Both the position numbers and the translations under genes were made by a program. 24,889 nt of DNA from CAYTAP01 sp964435775 (lineage in GTDB: Bacteria; Planctomycetota; Phycisphaerae; Tepidisphaerales; Tepidisphaeraceae): positions 1 through 24,889 of the forward strand of contig CAYTAP010000052.1 in assembly GCA_964435775.1 (NCBI GenBank), given 5' to 3'. This document shows positions 15,867 through 23,212 of the stretch, piece after piece. The notes beneath the pieces were generated by a model that made no database searches, was not told where the DNA came from, and was given only the letters and a program-made list of their open reading frames with translations. Within the stretch, counting starts at the first letter, position 1; the number at the start of each line of letters is the position of its first letter.

Positions 15867-16316
15867 ATGCGGATACGACCTTCGATGAAATGCGGCTTTC
15901 AGGTTTCGGTGGAGAAGCAGGGCGCGGATCGTCGGGAACACCGACGGCATGACTTGGAGCAGCAGGAATTGCATGTGGATCGGTGGGAGGGACCGCGTGC
16001 GGCCAGGCCGCTGGGTCGGCTGGTGGATTTGTCGGCAAGCGGGGTGCGGGTGCGGATGCCCAAGGCGAACATTCGCCCGGATCAGCAGATTCGCGTTCGC
16101 TTGAACCTGCCGACCTATGCGGGGATCAGCCCGTTCATCGATCATTCGACGGACCAGGTGCAACCCAAGCGCGACTGGGTGGGTTGGATGACCGTCGCCC
16201 GCGTGAGTCCGGCGGAGAATGACCAAGTGGATGTGGCGGGTCGTCTGGTGGATATGGATGACATGGATCGCGGGATGCTGGGCTTGTACCTCTCAACACA
16301 ACCTTTGGCGGCTTAA
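15867..16316 (+). CDS. PilZ-domain protein, putative c-di-GMP receptor
   Basis: A 149-residue protein with the two PilZ signature motifs: RREHRR at residues 22-27 (RxxxR) and DLSASG at 54-59 (D/NxSxxG). Beta-strands (GVRVRMPK, QQIRVRLNLP, GWMTVARVSP, QVDVAGRLVD) complete a small barrel. PilZ proteins bind cyclic di-GMP and commonly act on motility, adhesion or exopolysaccharide synthesis. The partner here is unknown, although flagellar genes occur elsewhere in the window. The ATG at 15867 follows AAGGAG at a good distance (AAGGAGCATCGGCCATG). There is no other domain and no signal peptide. The gene appears monocistronic, with a terminator about 170 bp downstream. Confidence 0.82.
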   Translation: MRIRPSMKCGFQVSVEKQGADRREHRRHDLEQQELHVDRWEGPRAARPLGRLVDLSASGVRVRMPKANIRPDQQIRVRLNLPTYAGISPFIDHSTDQVQPKRDWVGWMTVARVSPAENDQVDVAGRLVDMDDMDRGMLGLYLSTQPLAA

Positions 16317-16353
16317 AAGGCGGTGGATCGAACTCTCTCTTGAATCCATGGTT

Positions 16354-16381
16354 GGCGCCTTATGGGACATAAACCGGCGCC
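16354..16381 (+). other. Structured 3' region after the PilZ gene (candidate 3'UTR RNA)
   Basis: GGCGCC-TTATG (16354-16364) can pair with CATAA (16368-16372) and, across a 3-nt bulge (ACC), with GGCGCC (16376-16381), giving an 11-bp hairpin with a GGA loop. It stands alone in the otherwise gene-free stretch 16317-16488 that ends at an intrinsic terminator. It could be a long structured 3'UTR or an sRNA released from it. No known RNA family is recognised. Confidence 0.35.
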
Positions 16382-16488
16382 GCGAAAAACCAACACGACC
16401 GCCGGTTTGTGAGTTGCGGAACCGCCGACTGTGGATTTGAGGGGATTCGACGCCGCCCTGGGCATCGCGCCTCGTGGAACGAAGCGCC

Positions 16489-16530
16489 ACCGGCTTTTGG
16501 ATGACTTCTCACCAAAAGCCGGTTTTTTTT
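16489..16530 (+). terminator. Intrinsic (rho-independent) terminator
   Basis: ACCGGCTTTTGG (16489-16500) pairs perfectly with CCAAAAGCCGGT (16512-16523) around an 11-nt loop. An uninterrupted run of eight T (16523-16530) follows on the plus strand. It is oriented to end transcripts from the PilZ gene just before the convergent sulfatase gene, whose stop is at 16548. Confidence 0.92.
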
Positions 16531-16547
16531 ATGCGCGGATGCGGCGA

Positions 16548-18035
16548 TCACAGATGATCGGCGTATTTTTTGCGAAGGGAGGCGGCGCCGTCGGATCGGC
16601 CTGTCGCTTCGAGACGACGAAGGTACGCCGGCAGCGGGGACCGGCCTTTTTCATGGATGGCGTGTTGCGGACCCCCTTCAGCGATGACGGTCCAGAGGGG
16701 GTCGGTCATGTCGTGTGGAAAAACATGTGCCATCTTTTGCATCTGGGCGTCGTGCCAGCGGGCCAGTCGCCAGGCGCCTTCGCGGCAAAGCTCGGGATGC
16801 GATGTCGCCAGATCATGCTCCTCATGGGGATCGCGCAAGAGGTCAAAGAGCATCTCCTGGGGAAATAAGTGAAAGCCGTCGTGGTAGGTGCGCATGTAAA
16901 GCCAGTTGTCCCAGCGGACACTGCGCTGACAGACGTGGGCGCATTGGCTGATGACGAGGTCCTCGTGGCCGGGGCAATCGCCGGTGGTGATCGCCGGGGC
17001 ATACGACTGACCATCCCAGAGGGGTTGAATCCTGCCGCCAAGGAGGTCCATCAACGTGGGGGCCAGATCGAGGTTGTAGCGCAAGGCGTCGTCGGTCGCG
17101 CCGCGTCGGCCGCCGGGCCATTTGACGATCATGGGGACGCGGCAGGTGGCGGAATCGGCGGTGCCGTGCTCGGCGTAAAGACCAAGTTCGCCCTGATTCT
17201 CCCCGTGGTCGGCGGAGATGATGATGGCGGTTTGGTCATAGATCCCGGCCTGCTTGAGCGCCGCGACGATGCGCCCGACTTGATCGTCCACATAGCGAAT
17301 GGCGGTGTCGTAGCCGTTGAGATGGCGACGAAGGGAGGCCATGTCCGTCACCTTGCCCAGATGGCGCGGATGGCGGCGATCCTCCCGATCGTCATACATG
17401 TTGATTTCCATCGAGGAGTGCGGGCCGACCATTTTGTTGTGGCGTCGCAGCACATCGGCGGTGAGCCAACCGGGTAGTGGATCATCGACAAAGGGTTCAC
17501 CGTATTCGATGGGGACGCGATACGGTGTATGAGGATCCCAGTAGTTGACGTGGAGATACCAGTTATCGCCCTCGGCGTTGTTGGCGAGCCATTGATCGAC
17601 AAGGGGCTGGACCTCCTCGGCCGACTCGACCCCGCCGCCGCCTGAATTGTGGATTTCGTTGAATCCGGCGTAGTACCAGTGAGCGGCATGGCGCTGGCCG
17701 AACGGGGAGATCATGGCGGTGTGCAGGCCGAGCTTCTGCAATTGATGGGCAAGGCCCTGCTGGACGAAATTGTCGCTGAAGCCACGATATTTGCCTTCGA
17801 TTTTCGGTTGGGCGGCGGTTCCACCGTGTCCGACGACGCCGCTCTGGATGCCGAATCGGCCGGAGTAAAAGGCGGTGCGCGACGGAAGGCACGGCGCGTC
17901 GGGGGTGTGGCACTGGTTGAATCGAACCCCCTCGGCGGCGAGGGCGTCGATGTTGGGGCTCGTGTTGCGATGATAGCCGTAACAACCCAGGTGGTCAGGA
18001 CGAAGGGAGTCGATGTCGATGTAAATGATGCGCAT
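16548..18035 (-). CDS. Sulfatase (alkaline phosphatase superfamily), predicted cytoplasmic
   Basis: A 495-residue type I sulfatase. The N-terminus has the metal-binding strand MRIIYIDIDSLRPDHLGCYG. CLPSRTAFYSGR at Cys49 carries the CxPSR motif, in which Cys is converted to formylglycine. Further expected elements are DPHTPY, ISADHGENQG and YDTAIRYVDDQVG. The enzyme hydrolyses sulfate esters, probably on a carbohydrate. It starts directly with the catalytic strand, so there is no signal peptide, unlike most planctomycete sulfatases; it may act on imported sulfated sugars. The start codon is 21 bp after the FtsK-like gene on the same strand, so it is probably the last gene of that transcript, though its role there is unclear. 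The ribosome-binding site is weak. Confidence 0.85.
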   Translation of the reverse strand: MRIIYIDIDSLRPDHLGCYGYHRNTSPNIDALAAEGVRFNQCHTPDAPCLPSRTAFYSGRFGIQSGVVGHGGTAAQPKIEGKYRGFSDNFVQQGLAHQLQKLGLHTAMISPFGQRHAAHWYYAGFNEIHNSGGGGVESAEEVQPLVDQWLANNAEGDNWYLHVNYWDPHTPYRVPIEYGEPFVDDPLPGWLTADVLRRHNKMVGPHSSMEINMYDDREDRRHPRHLGKVTDMASLRRHLNGYDTAIRYVDDQVGRIVAALKQAGIYDQTAIIISADHGENQGELGLYAEHGTADSATCRVPMIVKWPGGRRGATDDALRYNLDLAPTLMDLLGGRIQPLWDGQSYAPAITTGDCPGHEDLVISQCAHVCQRSVRWDNWLYMRTYHDGFHLFPQEMLFDLLRDPHEEHDLATSHPELCREGAWRLARWHDAQMQKMAHVFPHDMTDPLWTVIAEGGPQHAIHEKGRSPLPAYLRRLEATGRSDGAASLRKKYADHL

Positions 18036-18056
18036 GATATGGATGGTCCTGATGCG

Positions 18057-21000
18057 TCAATTGCCCTTGCGCGGCGACAGCGCCGCATGAACGCGCTGGA
18101 GCCACTGCGGCGTTGGCGGGGCATAGGGTCGGAACTTTTCAATGACGCCGCGCTCCTCGCTGAAGGCCAGGGCGCGGTGCATGCCGAGTTTATTGGCGGC
18201 CGGAGAGTCGATCAAGTTGCTGGAATCATTGGCGCTCATCTGGAAGAGGATACGGTTGTCGAACTCGCGCATGGAGGCGCGGTCGAGGGTGCGTTCGACA
18301 GAAGCGACGGTGTCGGCCCAGGTGATCACATGAATGCCCAGCGACGGGCCTTCGCGGAGGAGGTCGGCGAACTGCTTGTCGGGGGCCGGGGGCTTTTCCT
18401 CATCGCTGGACGAGAAGCTGAAGCTTTCCTCCTGCTTGCGCAGGGCGCGGTAGCGCTGGAGACCGAACATGAAAACGTAGAGCGAGGGATGGGTGGCGTT
18501 TTCATCGGCCTGGCGGCGGCCGAGTTCCAGAGCGAGTTCGTTGATCGCCTCGGGGACGGCGCGGTAGTCAATCACGCGGGTGTCCTGGGGCAGCGCGGCG
18601 ACGACGCCCTCCAATGTGCCCGCCAGAGGTGAATCGGTTGGCGTGCCATCCATCAGGTAGAAGAGGGAGGGGGAGGCCTCGCGGCGGGCGGCGAGGCTGA
18701 TCATCATCGACGCGAAGATCGCGGTCGCGGATTCCTCCTGCTGGCCGACGAGAAGCGCGTTGGCGCCGCTCTGACGGCGGAAAGTGATGGCGGTGGGGCT
18801 TTTGATCGCAACGGGCTCGCCGAGCCACGCCGTCGGCGGGCCGGAGGTTGCCTCGCCGGGCGTGCCCGGCTTCAGCAGGTCCATCAGCGGATGATTCTTG
18901 GTGATGTCGGCGGGTTGATTGCCTTCGAAGACGATTGGAGGCGCGTGGGCGTCGCCACGTTTCATGGCGCGCTCATGGATGTTTGTCAGATACCCTTCGC
19001 GCTCGTCATCGGGGAGCCAGGCGATCTGGAATGGGCTGTTGCCTTCAACGAGCCCGCCGGCGTCGTTGTAGATCGCCTCGCCGGGCCGGGTGAGCAGACG
19101 GGCGGCGGAGTTGGCGTCGCCAAGGATGAGCTGGGAATCGGCCTCGCTGGTTTGCAGGGCGATGCGGATGGCCATCTGGCCGATCGTGCTGCGAGCCAGG
19201 CCGGATGATCCGCCGATCGTTTGCGATCCGAGAAGAACGTGAATGCCGAAGGCGCGTCCCTGGCGGACGAGGCGGTCGAGCAGGACCGTTGCATCCTGCG
19301 CGAGCTTGTCATCCTCGGAAAAGAACTCCTGAAACTCGTCGATGATGAGCAGCGTTCGAGGCATCTTCTTGCCGGTGGCCTGCCGATAGCCGGCGAGGTC
19401 CTGGGCGCCGATGGCGCGGAACAGCTCGCCGCGCCGGGCAAGCTCGGCGTCGAGGCGCTGCAGGACGCTGAGGCCAAACTCGCGGTCACTCTCGACCGCG
19501 ACTGCGCGGGCGTGGGGGAGATCGTGCGTCGCGTAGGTCTTGAACTCGACGCCCTTCTTGAAGTCCACCAGGTAAAACTCGACTTCATCCGGCGAATACC
19601 ACATCGCCAGGTTGGTGATCAGCGCATGAAGCAGCGTTGATTTGCCCGAGCCGGTTTTACCGGCGATCAGCACATGCTGGGCGACGCCCCGGCCGAGACG
19701 GAGCATCTGGAGGCGGGTCGCGCCCAGTCGCCCGATGGGGACGGACAATTCCGACTTGCTGTCGCCGCTCCAGAACTTCCCCGGCGGCGGGGCCACCGAT
19801 GCGAAGGCGACCTCGACGCGTTTGGCTTCCCGCGCGCCCTGCCCGACCTTGGTGAGGATTTCGGTCAGCGCGCGTTCCTGTGGAGGCGGATCGAGCGTCA
19901 GGGGAAATTGCTTGAAGACCTCATCCTTCCAGATGACCGCATCGCCCTGGCGGACGAGGTTGATGCTGTGGGCTTCGAGCTCCTCGAGATGCGCGTCGGC
20001 GGGAAGGGTGACGCGGGTGTCGCGGGCGATGAGGGTATAGACGCCGCAGCGGGCGCCCGAGCTGGCGATGCTCGCCAGGCGACGGAAGGCGTCACCTTGA
20101 AAAGCGACCGGGAAATCGGAAATCACGAGATAGCGGTATGGCTCGGCCAGTTCGCCGGCCTGGGCGTTGTAGTCGTCGATGGTCGCGAACTCGTTGCGGA
20201 GATATTTTTGAATCACCGTCTCCATGTGCTCGGTGAGGTTGGCCAGGCGCTGGTCAATGTGATCGCTTTCGGTCCAGATGCGGCTGCCGACGAGGGCTTC
20301 ATCCTGATCGGCCAGGTGCATGAAACCGGCGAAGTTTTCCCCCAGGCCGACGGGGTCGATGATGGTGAACTGGACGCGCCCCGGCGGCACCTGGGTGAGA
20401 AGGCGGGCCATGACCATTCGCAAGGTGCTGATCGCCTGCGCGCGGCCGGCGTGATCGGTGTGAAACAGCAACGACGCGCGGCGGGGAAAGGCGAGCGTGG
20501 CCGGAACGGAAAACCGCGGCGGTAGCGTCAGCGTTTTGGGGACTTCATCGGTGATCTGCTTGAGATCGACGTGAAACTCGCCGAAGCGGACGGTCGCCGG
20601 GAAGGACGTCGGCGGCGTCCAGTTGCGCCACGCGGTTTCATCCCACCGCATCAGGGCTTGTTGATTCTCGCCGGCGGCGGGTTGCATGGGGGCTTGAATG
20701 TCGGCCAGTTCGGATTGCCAATGGTCCTGGAGCGCGGTACGGGCGGCGGCATGACGCGCTTCAATTTGCGCGTCCATCTCCGCGTGTTTGTCGCCAAAGT
20801 CGCGCAACTGCCTTTCATGTTGCGCGGCGAGCGATTCCAGGCCTTGGTCGAGCTTGGCCTGGGCGTCATGATTGGCTTTGTCGCGGGCGGCGTCGAGCAG
20901 CGCGGTTTGTTTGGCGGTGTCCTGCGCGAGTTGCCGCAGGCCGGTTTCCCGGGTGTGGCCGGCTTGATCGAGCAGCGGCTGAAACTTGGCTTTGGCGTCC

Positions 21001-22019
21001 TTCAATTCCTTTTTGTATTGCTCCTCGGCGGCGGCCCGTCGATCCATGAGGACGGTGGTCGAGTGTTCGCGCGTCGCCTTGGCGGTTTGCCGGGCGGACT
21101 GCATCGCGCGGGCCAGGGGGAGCCAGGTGCTCCGGATCTGAGTGTTGGCGAGCATGCGCAGGCCGATGGCGATGAGCGTCCATGCGACGCCGGCGACGAC
21201 GAACGCGAGCGCCATTGGACGCAACTGGAGTTGGTCCGTGCCCCGGAGCAGTTGCGTGATTCCGGCGGCGAGCACGCAGATGACGAGACCGGCGATGTAT
21301 GGCCGCGCCCCCACCATGAGCTGCGGCACGGGAAGCGAGCCAAGCTTGGCCAGCAACATGGCGGCGCTGTCGCGGTGAAGCACATAGGCGGCTGAGGCAT
21401 CCTTGCCGCGGGCGGGGGGCTGTCGCTCGGCCGTGTCCACCGGCGGCTTTTGGCCATAGAGGGCGAGCAATTCGGCCGCGCGGGTTTCCATCTCCTCAAC
21501 GGCTTGGAGATTGGCGGCCAGCTCCTGATCGGCGAGCTTGGATTCCTTGTCGATTTGCGACAGGGTGACATCGTGAACGCTCTCGGCCAGCCACGCGAGT
21601 TGGTCGTATTCCTTTTTGACATGCCGCGCGACGGAATCACGCTCATGATCGAGCCGGCGGTGCTGGGTCTCATCGGATTTCTTCAGCGCCTTGCGATCGG
21701 CCTGCTGACGGGAGGCGGTGTGGGCGGCGTGCTGGTCATAGGTTCGGCGAAGACGCGCCTCTTCGCTCTGGTGATGCTCGGCAATGGCACGTTCATCGGC
21801 CTGGCGACTTGCCAAGGCGTCGGCAACGGCCTGGTCATGTTCTTGCTCGATCGTGGATTCGGCTTTGCTGGATGCGGAAGAGAGTTCCACAAGACGACGA
21901 AGGGCGTCGCGCTGAAAATCACGGTTGGCTTGGTCGCGCTTCCCCCCGGCGTCCGGGTTCTCAGAGGCGCTTGGCGCGGTGGATTCGGTTTGCATGCCGT
22001 TACTGGTACCCGACTTCAT
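18057..22019 (-). CDS. FtsK/SpoIIIE-family translocation ATPase, EccC/EssC-like, with coiled coils
   Basis: A 1320-residue protein. Residues about 50-190 are a charged coiled coil (TIEQEHDQAVADALASRQAD). Residues about 240-290 are two membrane helices. Residues about 300-440 are a second coiled coil. Three FtsK-like ATPase modules follow. The middle one is intact: Walker A GKTGSGKST (787-795), YLVDFKKGVEF, Walker B LLIIDEFQEFF (890-900). The first (about 510-720; LLFHTDHAGRAQ at the P-loop place) and the third (about 1080-1290; LLVGQQEESATA) have lost Walker A. Three tandem modules are typical of EccC/EssC motors of type VII secretion, and the neighbours include a WXG100-like protein. DNA-pumping FtsK has a gamma domain and one motor, neither of which matches. 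The start is uncertain: no clear ribosome-binding site precedes ATG 22019, and Met9 is an alternative. Confidence 0.85.
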   Translation of the reverse strand: MKSGTSNGMQTESTAPSASENPDAGGKRDQANRDFQRDALRRLVELSSASSKAESTIEQEHDQAVADALASRQADERAIAEHHQSEEARLRRTYDQHAAHTASRQQADRKALKKSDETQHRRLDHERDSVARHVKKEYDQLAWLAESVHDVTLSQIDKESKLADQELAANLQAVEEMETRAAELLALYGQKPPVDTAERQPPARGKDASAAYVLHRDSAAMLLAKLGSLPVPQLMVGARPYIAGLVICVLAAGITQLLRGTDQLQLRPMALAFVVAGVAWTLIAIGLRMLANTQIRSTWLPLARAMQSARQTAKATREHSTTVLMDRRAAAEEQYKKELKDAKAKFQPLLDQAGHTRETGLRQLAQDTAKQTALLDAARDKANHDAQAKLDQGLESLAAQHERQLRDFGDKHAEMDAQIEARHAAARTALQDHWQSELADIQAPMQPAAGENQQALMRWDETAWRNWTPPTSFPATVRFGEFHVDLKQITDEVPKTLTLPPRFSVPATLAFPRRASLLFHTDHAGRAQAISTLRMVMARLLTQVPPGRVQFTIIDPVGLGENFAGFMHLADQDEALVGSRIWTESDHIDQRLANLTEHMETVIQKYLRNEFATIDDYNAQAGELAEPYRYLVISDFPVAFQGDAFRRLASIASSGARCGVYTLIARDTRVTLPADAHLEELEAHSINLVRQGDAVIWKDEVFKQFPLTLDPPPQERALTEILTKVGQGAREAKRVEVAFASVAPPPGKFWSGDSKSELSVPIGRLGATRLQMLRLGRGVAQHVLIAGKTGSGKSTLLHALITNLAMWYSPDEVEFYLVDFKKGVEFKTYATHDLPHARAVAVESDREFGLSVLQRLDAELARRGELFRAIGAQDLAGYRQATGKKMPRTLLIIDEFQEFFSEDDKLAQDATVLLDRLVRQGRAFGIHVLLGSQTIGGSSGLARSTIGQMAIRIALQTSEADSQLILGDANSAARLLTRPGEAIYNDAGGLVEGNSPFQIAWLPDDEREGYLTNIHERAMKRGDAHAPPIVFEGNQPADITKNHPLMDLLKPGTPGEATSGPPTAWLGEPVAIKSPTAITFRRQSGANALLVGQQEESATAIFASMMISLAARREASPSLFYLMDGTPTDSPLAGTLEGVVAALPQDTRVIDYRAVPEAINELALELGRRQADENATHPSLYVFMFGLQRYRALRKQEESFSFSSSDEEKPPAPDKQFADLLREGPSLGIHVITWADTVASVERTLDRASMREFDNRILFQMSANDSSNLIDSPAANKLGMHRALAFSEERGVIEKFRPYAPPTPQWLQRVHAALSPRKGN

Positions 22020-22056
22020 GGTGGGATCATAGCTTCAAGGCCTTCGTGCGGCGCAT

Positions 22057-22293
22057 TCACTGGCAATCGCGACGAATCTGGGAGACGATCGCCGCGACGC
22101 GGTCGAAGGCGTNNNNNNNNNNGGTCACTGGGTGGCCGCCGGCGCGGCGGAGGTCGGCTTGCAGCGGTTCGAAGAACTTTTCCTCCATTTCATGGCTTCG
22201 CGCATCATGCCATGACATCCTCGCTTCATTCCAGCGGAGCATCAAATCCTTGCTCGCCTTGGCGAGTTGGCCCCGCCCTTCGTAGATGCCCAT
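22057..22293 (-). CDS. Small helical protein of the FtsK/WXG100 locus (interrupted by assembly gap)
   Basis: About 78 residues as drawn, beginning MGIYEGRGQLAKASKDLMLR, with Trp21 and Trp28 (RWNEARMSWHDARS) and EEKFFEPLQADLRRAG. It ends AFDRVAAIVSQIRRD-type and is almost entirely helical. Ten Ns at 22113-22122 fall within codons near the C-terminus, so the true length and frame across the gap are unknown. An AGGAG site lies 7 bases before the ATG at 22293, supporting the start. It is 23 bp downstream of the coiled-coil gene and 37 bp upstream of the ATPase gene, so it is clearly in the operon. By size and helical nature it may be a WXG100-like partner or an adaptor, but the WxG turn itself is not obvious. 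Confidence 0.6.
   Translation of the reverse strand: MGIYEGRGQLAKASKDLMLRWNEARMSWHDARSHEMEEKFFEPLQADLRRAGGHPVTXXXXAFDRVAAIVSQIRRDCQ
22113..22122. other. Assembly gap (10 N)
   Basis: A run of ten N bases interrupts the small helical gene. Ten is often a placeholder length, so the real distance may differ, and the reading frame through it should not be trusted. Confidence 0.98.
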
Positions 22294-22316
22294 GATCGAC
22301 TCCTGGTGAATGTTTT

Positions 22317-22982
22317 TTACCGCTCAGGCGCATCCTTGGATGGAGACGCGTCCTCATTTTCCGATGATGCTTGCGGCGGCTGTTCCCGCGGCGCGTCCTC
22401 GCCCTGGCGGCCTCGGGCCATCGATTCGACGGCTTCGGATGCATCCGATGATGCGGCGGATTCCGACGACGTGGATGCGGCGGAACTGACGGCGGCGGGA
22501 GCGATGGAGAGATACTGCTCCAGTTGCCCGATCATCGTTTCCAACTCGCCGGCGGCGGCGGGGAGGTCCTGCTGGACGGCCGTGGCGAGGCGCTGGACGC
22601 CTCCCTTGTAGGCTTGAATCTCCTTTTGAAGCATCGGAATGGAGCGGCGGACGAGGGCATTTTTATGAATCGCCTCCTCCTCGCGCTGCTGCGCGAGACG
22701 AAGCTGCTTTTCCTCCTCGGCCGCCGACTGCGGCTTGCCGCTGGAGTCCTTGTACGCCCGTTTCATCCGAACGGCCTCCTTCGCCTTCTCGACCACTTCA
22801 TGGCGCTTGCGAATCTGGTTTTGCCAGTGGGTGGTCTGTTCGGTCTCCAGCCACGCGAGGATGCGCTGCAACTCGGCTTCGGCGTCGCCGAGGGCGACAT
22901 CGGTGGCCTCCGCGAATTTCCAGAGCGCGATCTTGAGGCTCTTGAGAGCGTCGATGGAATCTACTTTGGCGCCTTGGGGCAT
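22317..22982 (-). CDS. Helical coiled-coil protein of the FtsK/WXG100 locus
   Basis: A 221-residue protein beginning MPQGAKVDSIDALKSLKIAL. Residues about 8-165 are predicted helical and highly charged: WKFAEATDVALGDAEAELQR, WLETEQTTHWQNQIRKRHEV and AAEEEKQLRLAQQREEEAIH. Residues 170-221 are a low-complexity Ser/Ala/Glu tail. There is no signal peptide or membrane segment. It lies between the WXG100-like gene and the ATPase gene on the same strand, as expected for a substrate, chaperone or scaffold of the system. The N-terminal helix-turn-helix length is compatible with a long WXG/LXG-like protein, but I cannot confirm a family. A 7-bp tandem array (22983-23022) sits immediately before the start codon, where the ribosome-binding site should be. 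Confidence 0.68.
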   Translation of the reverse strand: MPQGAKVDSIDALKSLKIALWKFAEATDVALGDAEAELQRILAWLETEQTTHWQNQIRKRHEVVEKAKEAVRMKRAYKDSSGKPQSAAEEEKQLRLAQQREEEAIHKNALVRRSIPMLQKEIQAYKGGVQRLATAVQQDLPAAAGELETMIGQLEQYLSIAPAAVSSAASTSSESAASSDASEAVESMARGRQGEDAPREQPPQASSENEDASPSKDAPER

Positions 22983-23022
22983 GGTCGTGGTCCGTGGTCA
23001 GTGGTCAGTTGTCAGCGGTCAG
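22983..23022. repeat. Degenerate 7-bp tandem array (GGTCAGT type)
   Basis: Bases 22983-23022 read GGTCGT, GGTCCGT, GGTCAGT, GGTCAGT, TGTCAGC, GGTCAG, i.e. about six heptads. The array abuts the start codon of the coiled-coil gene on the minus strand, so it replaces its normal leader. It resembles the short tandemly repeated heptanucleotides described in cyanobacteria. Confidence 0.7.
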
Positions 23023-23090
23023 AAGAAATAATGTCACCGCAGTGGCGAGGCCTTCGGCTCTGAGGCTCGAAGAGAGCACGCGGAGAAAAA

Positions 23091-23177
23091 TCGAACATCG
23101 AACAGTCAACATCGAACATCCAACATCCAACGCATCCTTCGACGTTGGATGTTCGCTGATCGATGTTCGATGTTCTG
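23091..23177. repeat. Inverted pair of 7-bp tandem arrays (TCGAACA type)
   Basis: The left arm 23091-23132 is six heptads: TCGAACA, TCGAACA, GTCAACA, TCGAACA, TCCAACA, TCCAACG. After a 10-nt centre the right arm 23143-23177 is the reverse complement type: CGTTGGA, TGTTCGC, TGATCGA, TGTTCGA, TGTTCTG. Perfect 11-bp pairings exist at 23122-23132/23143-23153 and at 23093-23103/23165-23175. A further short heptad run (CTGCCCA-like, about 23190-23206) follows. It lies in the spacer between the WXG100-like and coiled-coil genes. Confidence 0.78.
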
Positions 23178-23212
23178 TTTTCCATTTTCACTGCCCACTG
23201 CCCACTTCCGCC

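Noticed and set aside
17649..18632. Plus-strand frame of 327 codons across the sulfatase and ATPase genes
   Set aside because: It spans the boundary of two well supported minus-strand genes and has no family signature.
18057..22019. DNA translocase FtsK for chromosome segregation
   Set aside because: There is no gamma winged-helix domain and no four-helix N-terminus. There are three motor-like modules and a WXG100-like neighbour, which points to the EccC/EssC branch.
23091..23177. CRISPR array
   Set aside because: Units are 7 bp, contiguous and degenerate, with no spacers and no cas genes nearby.
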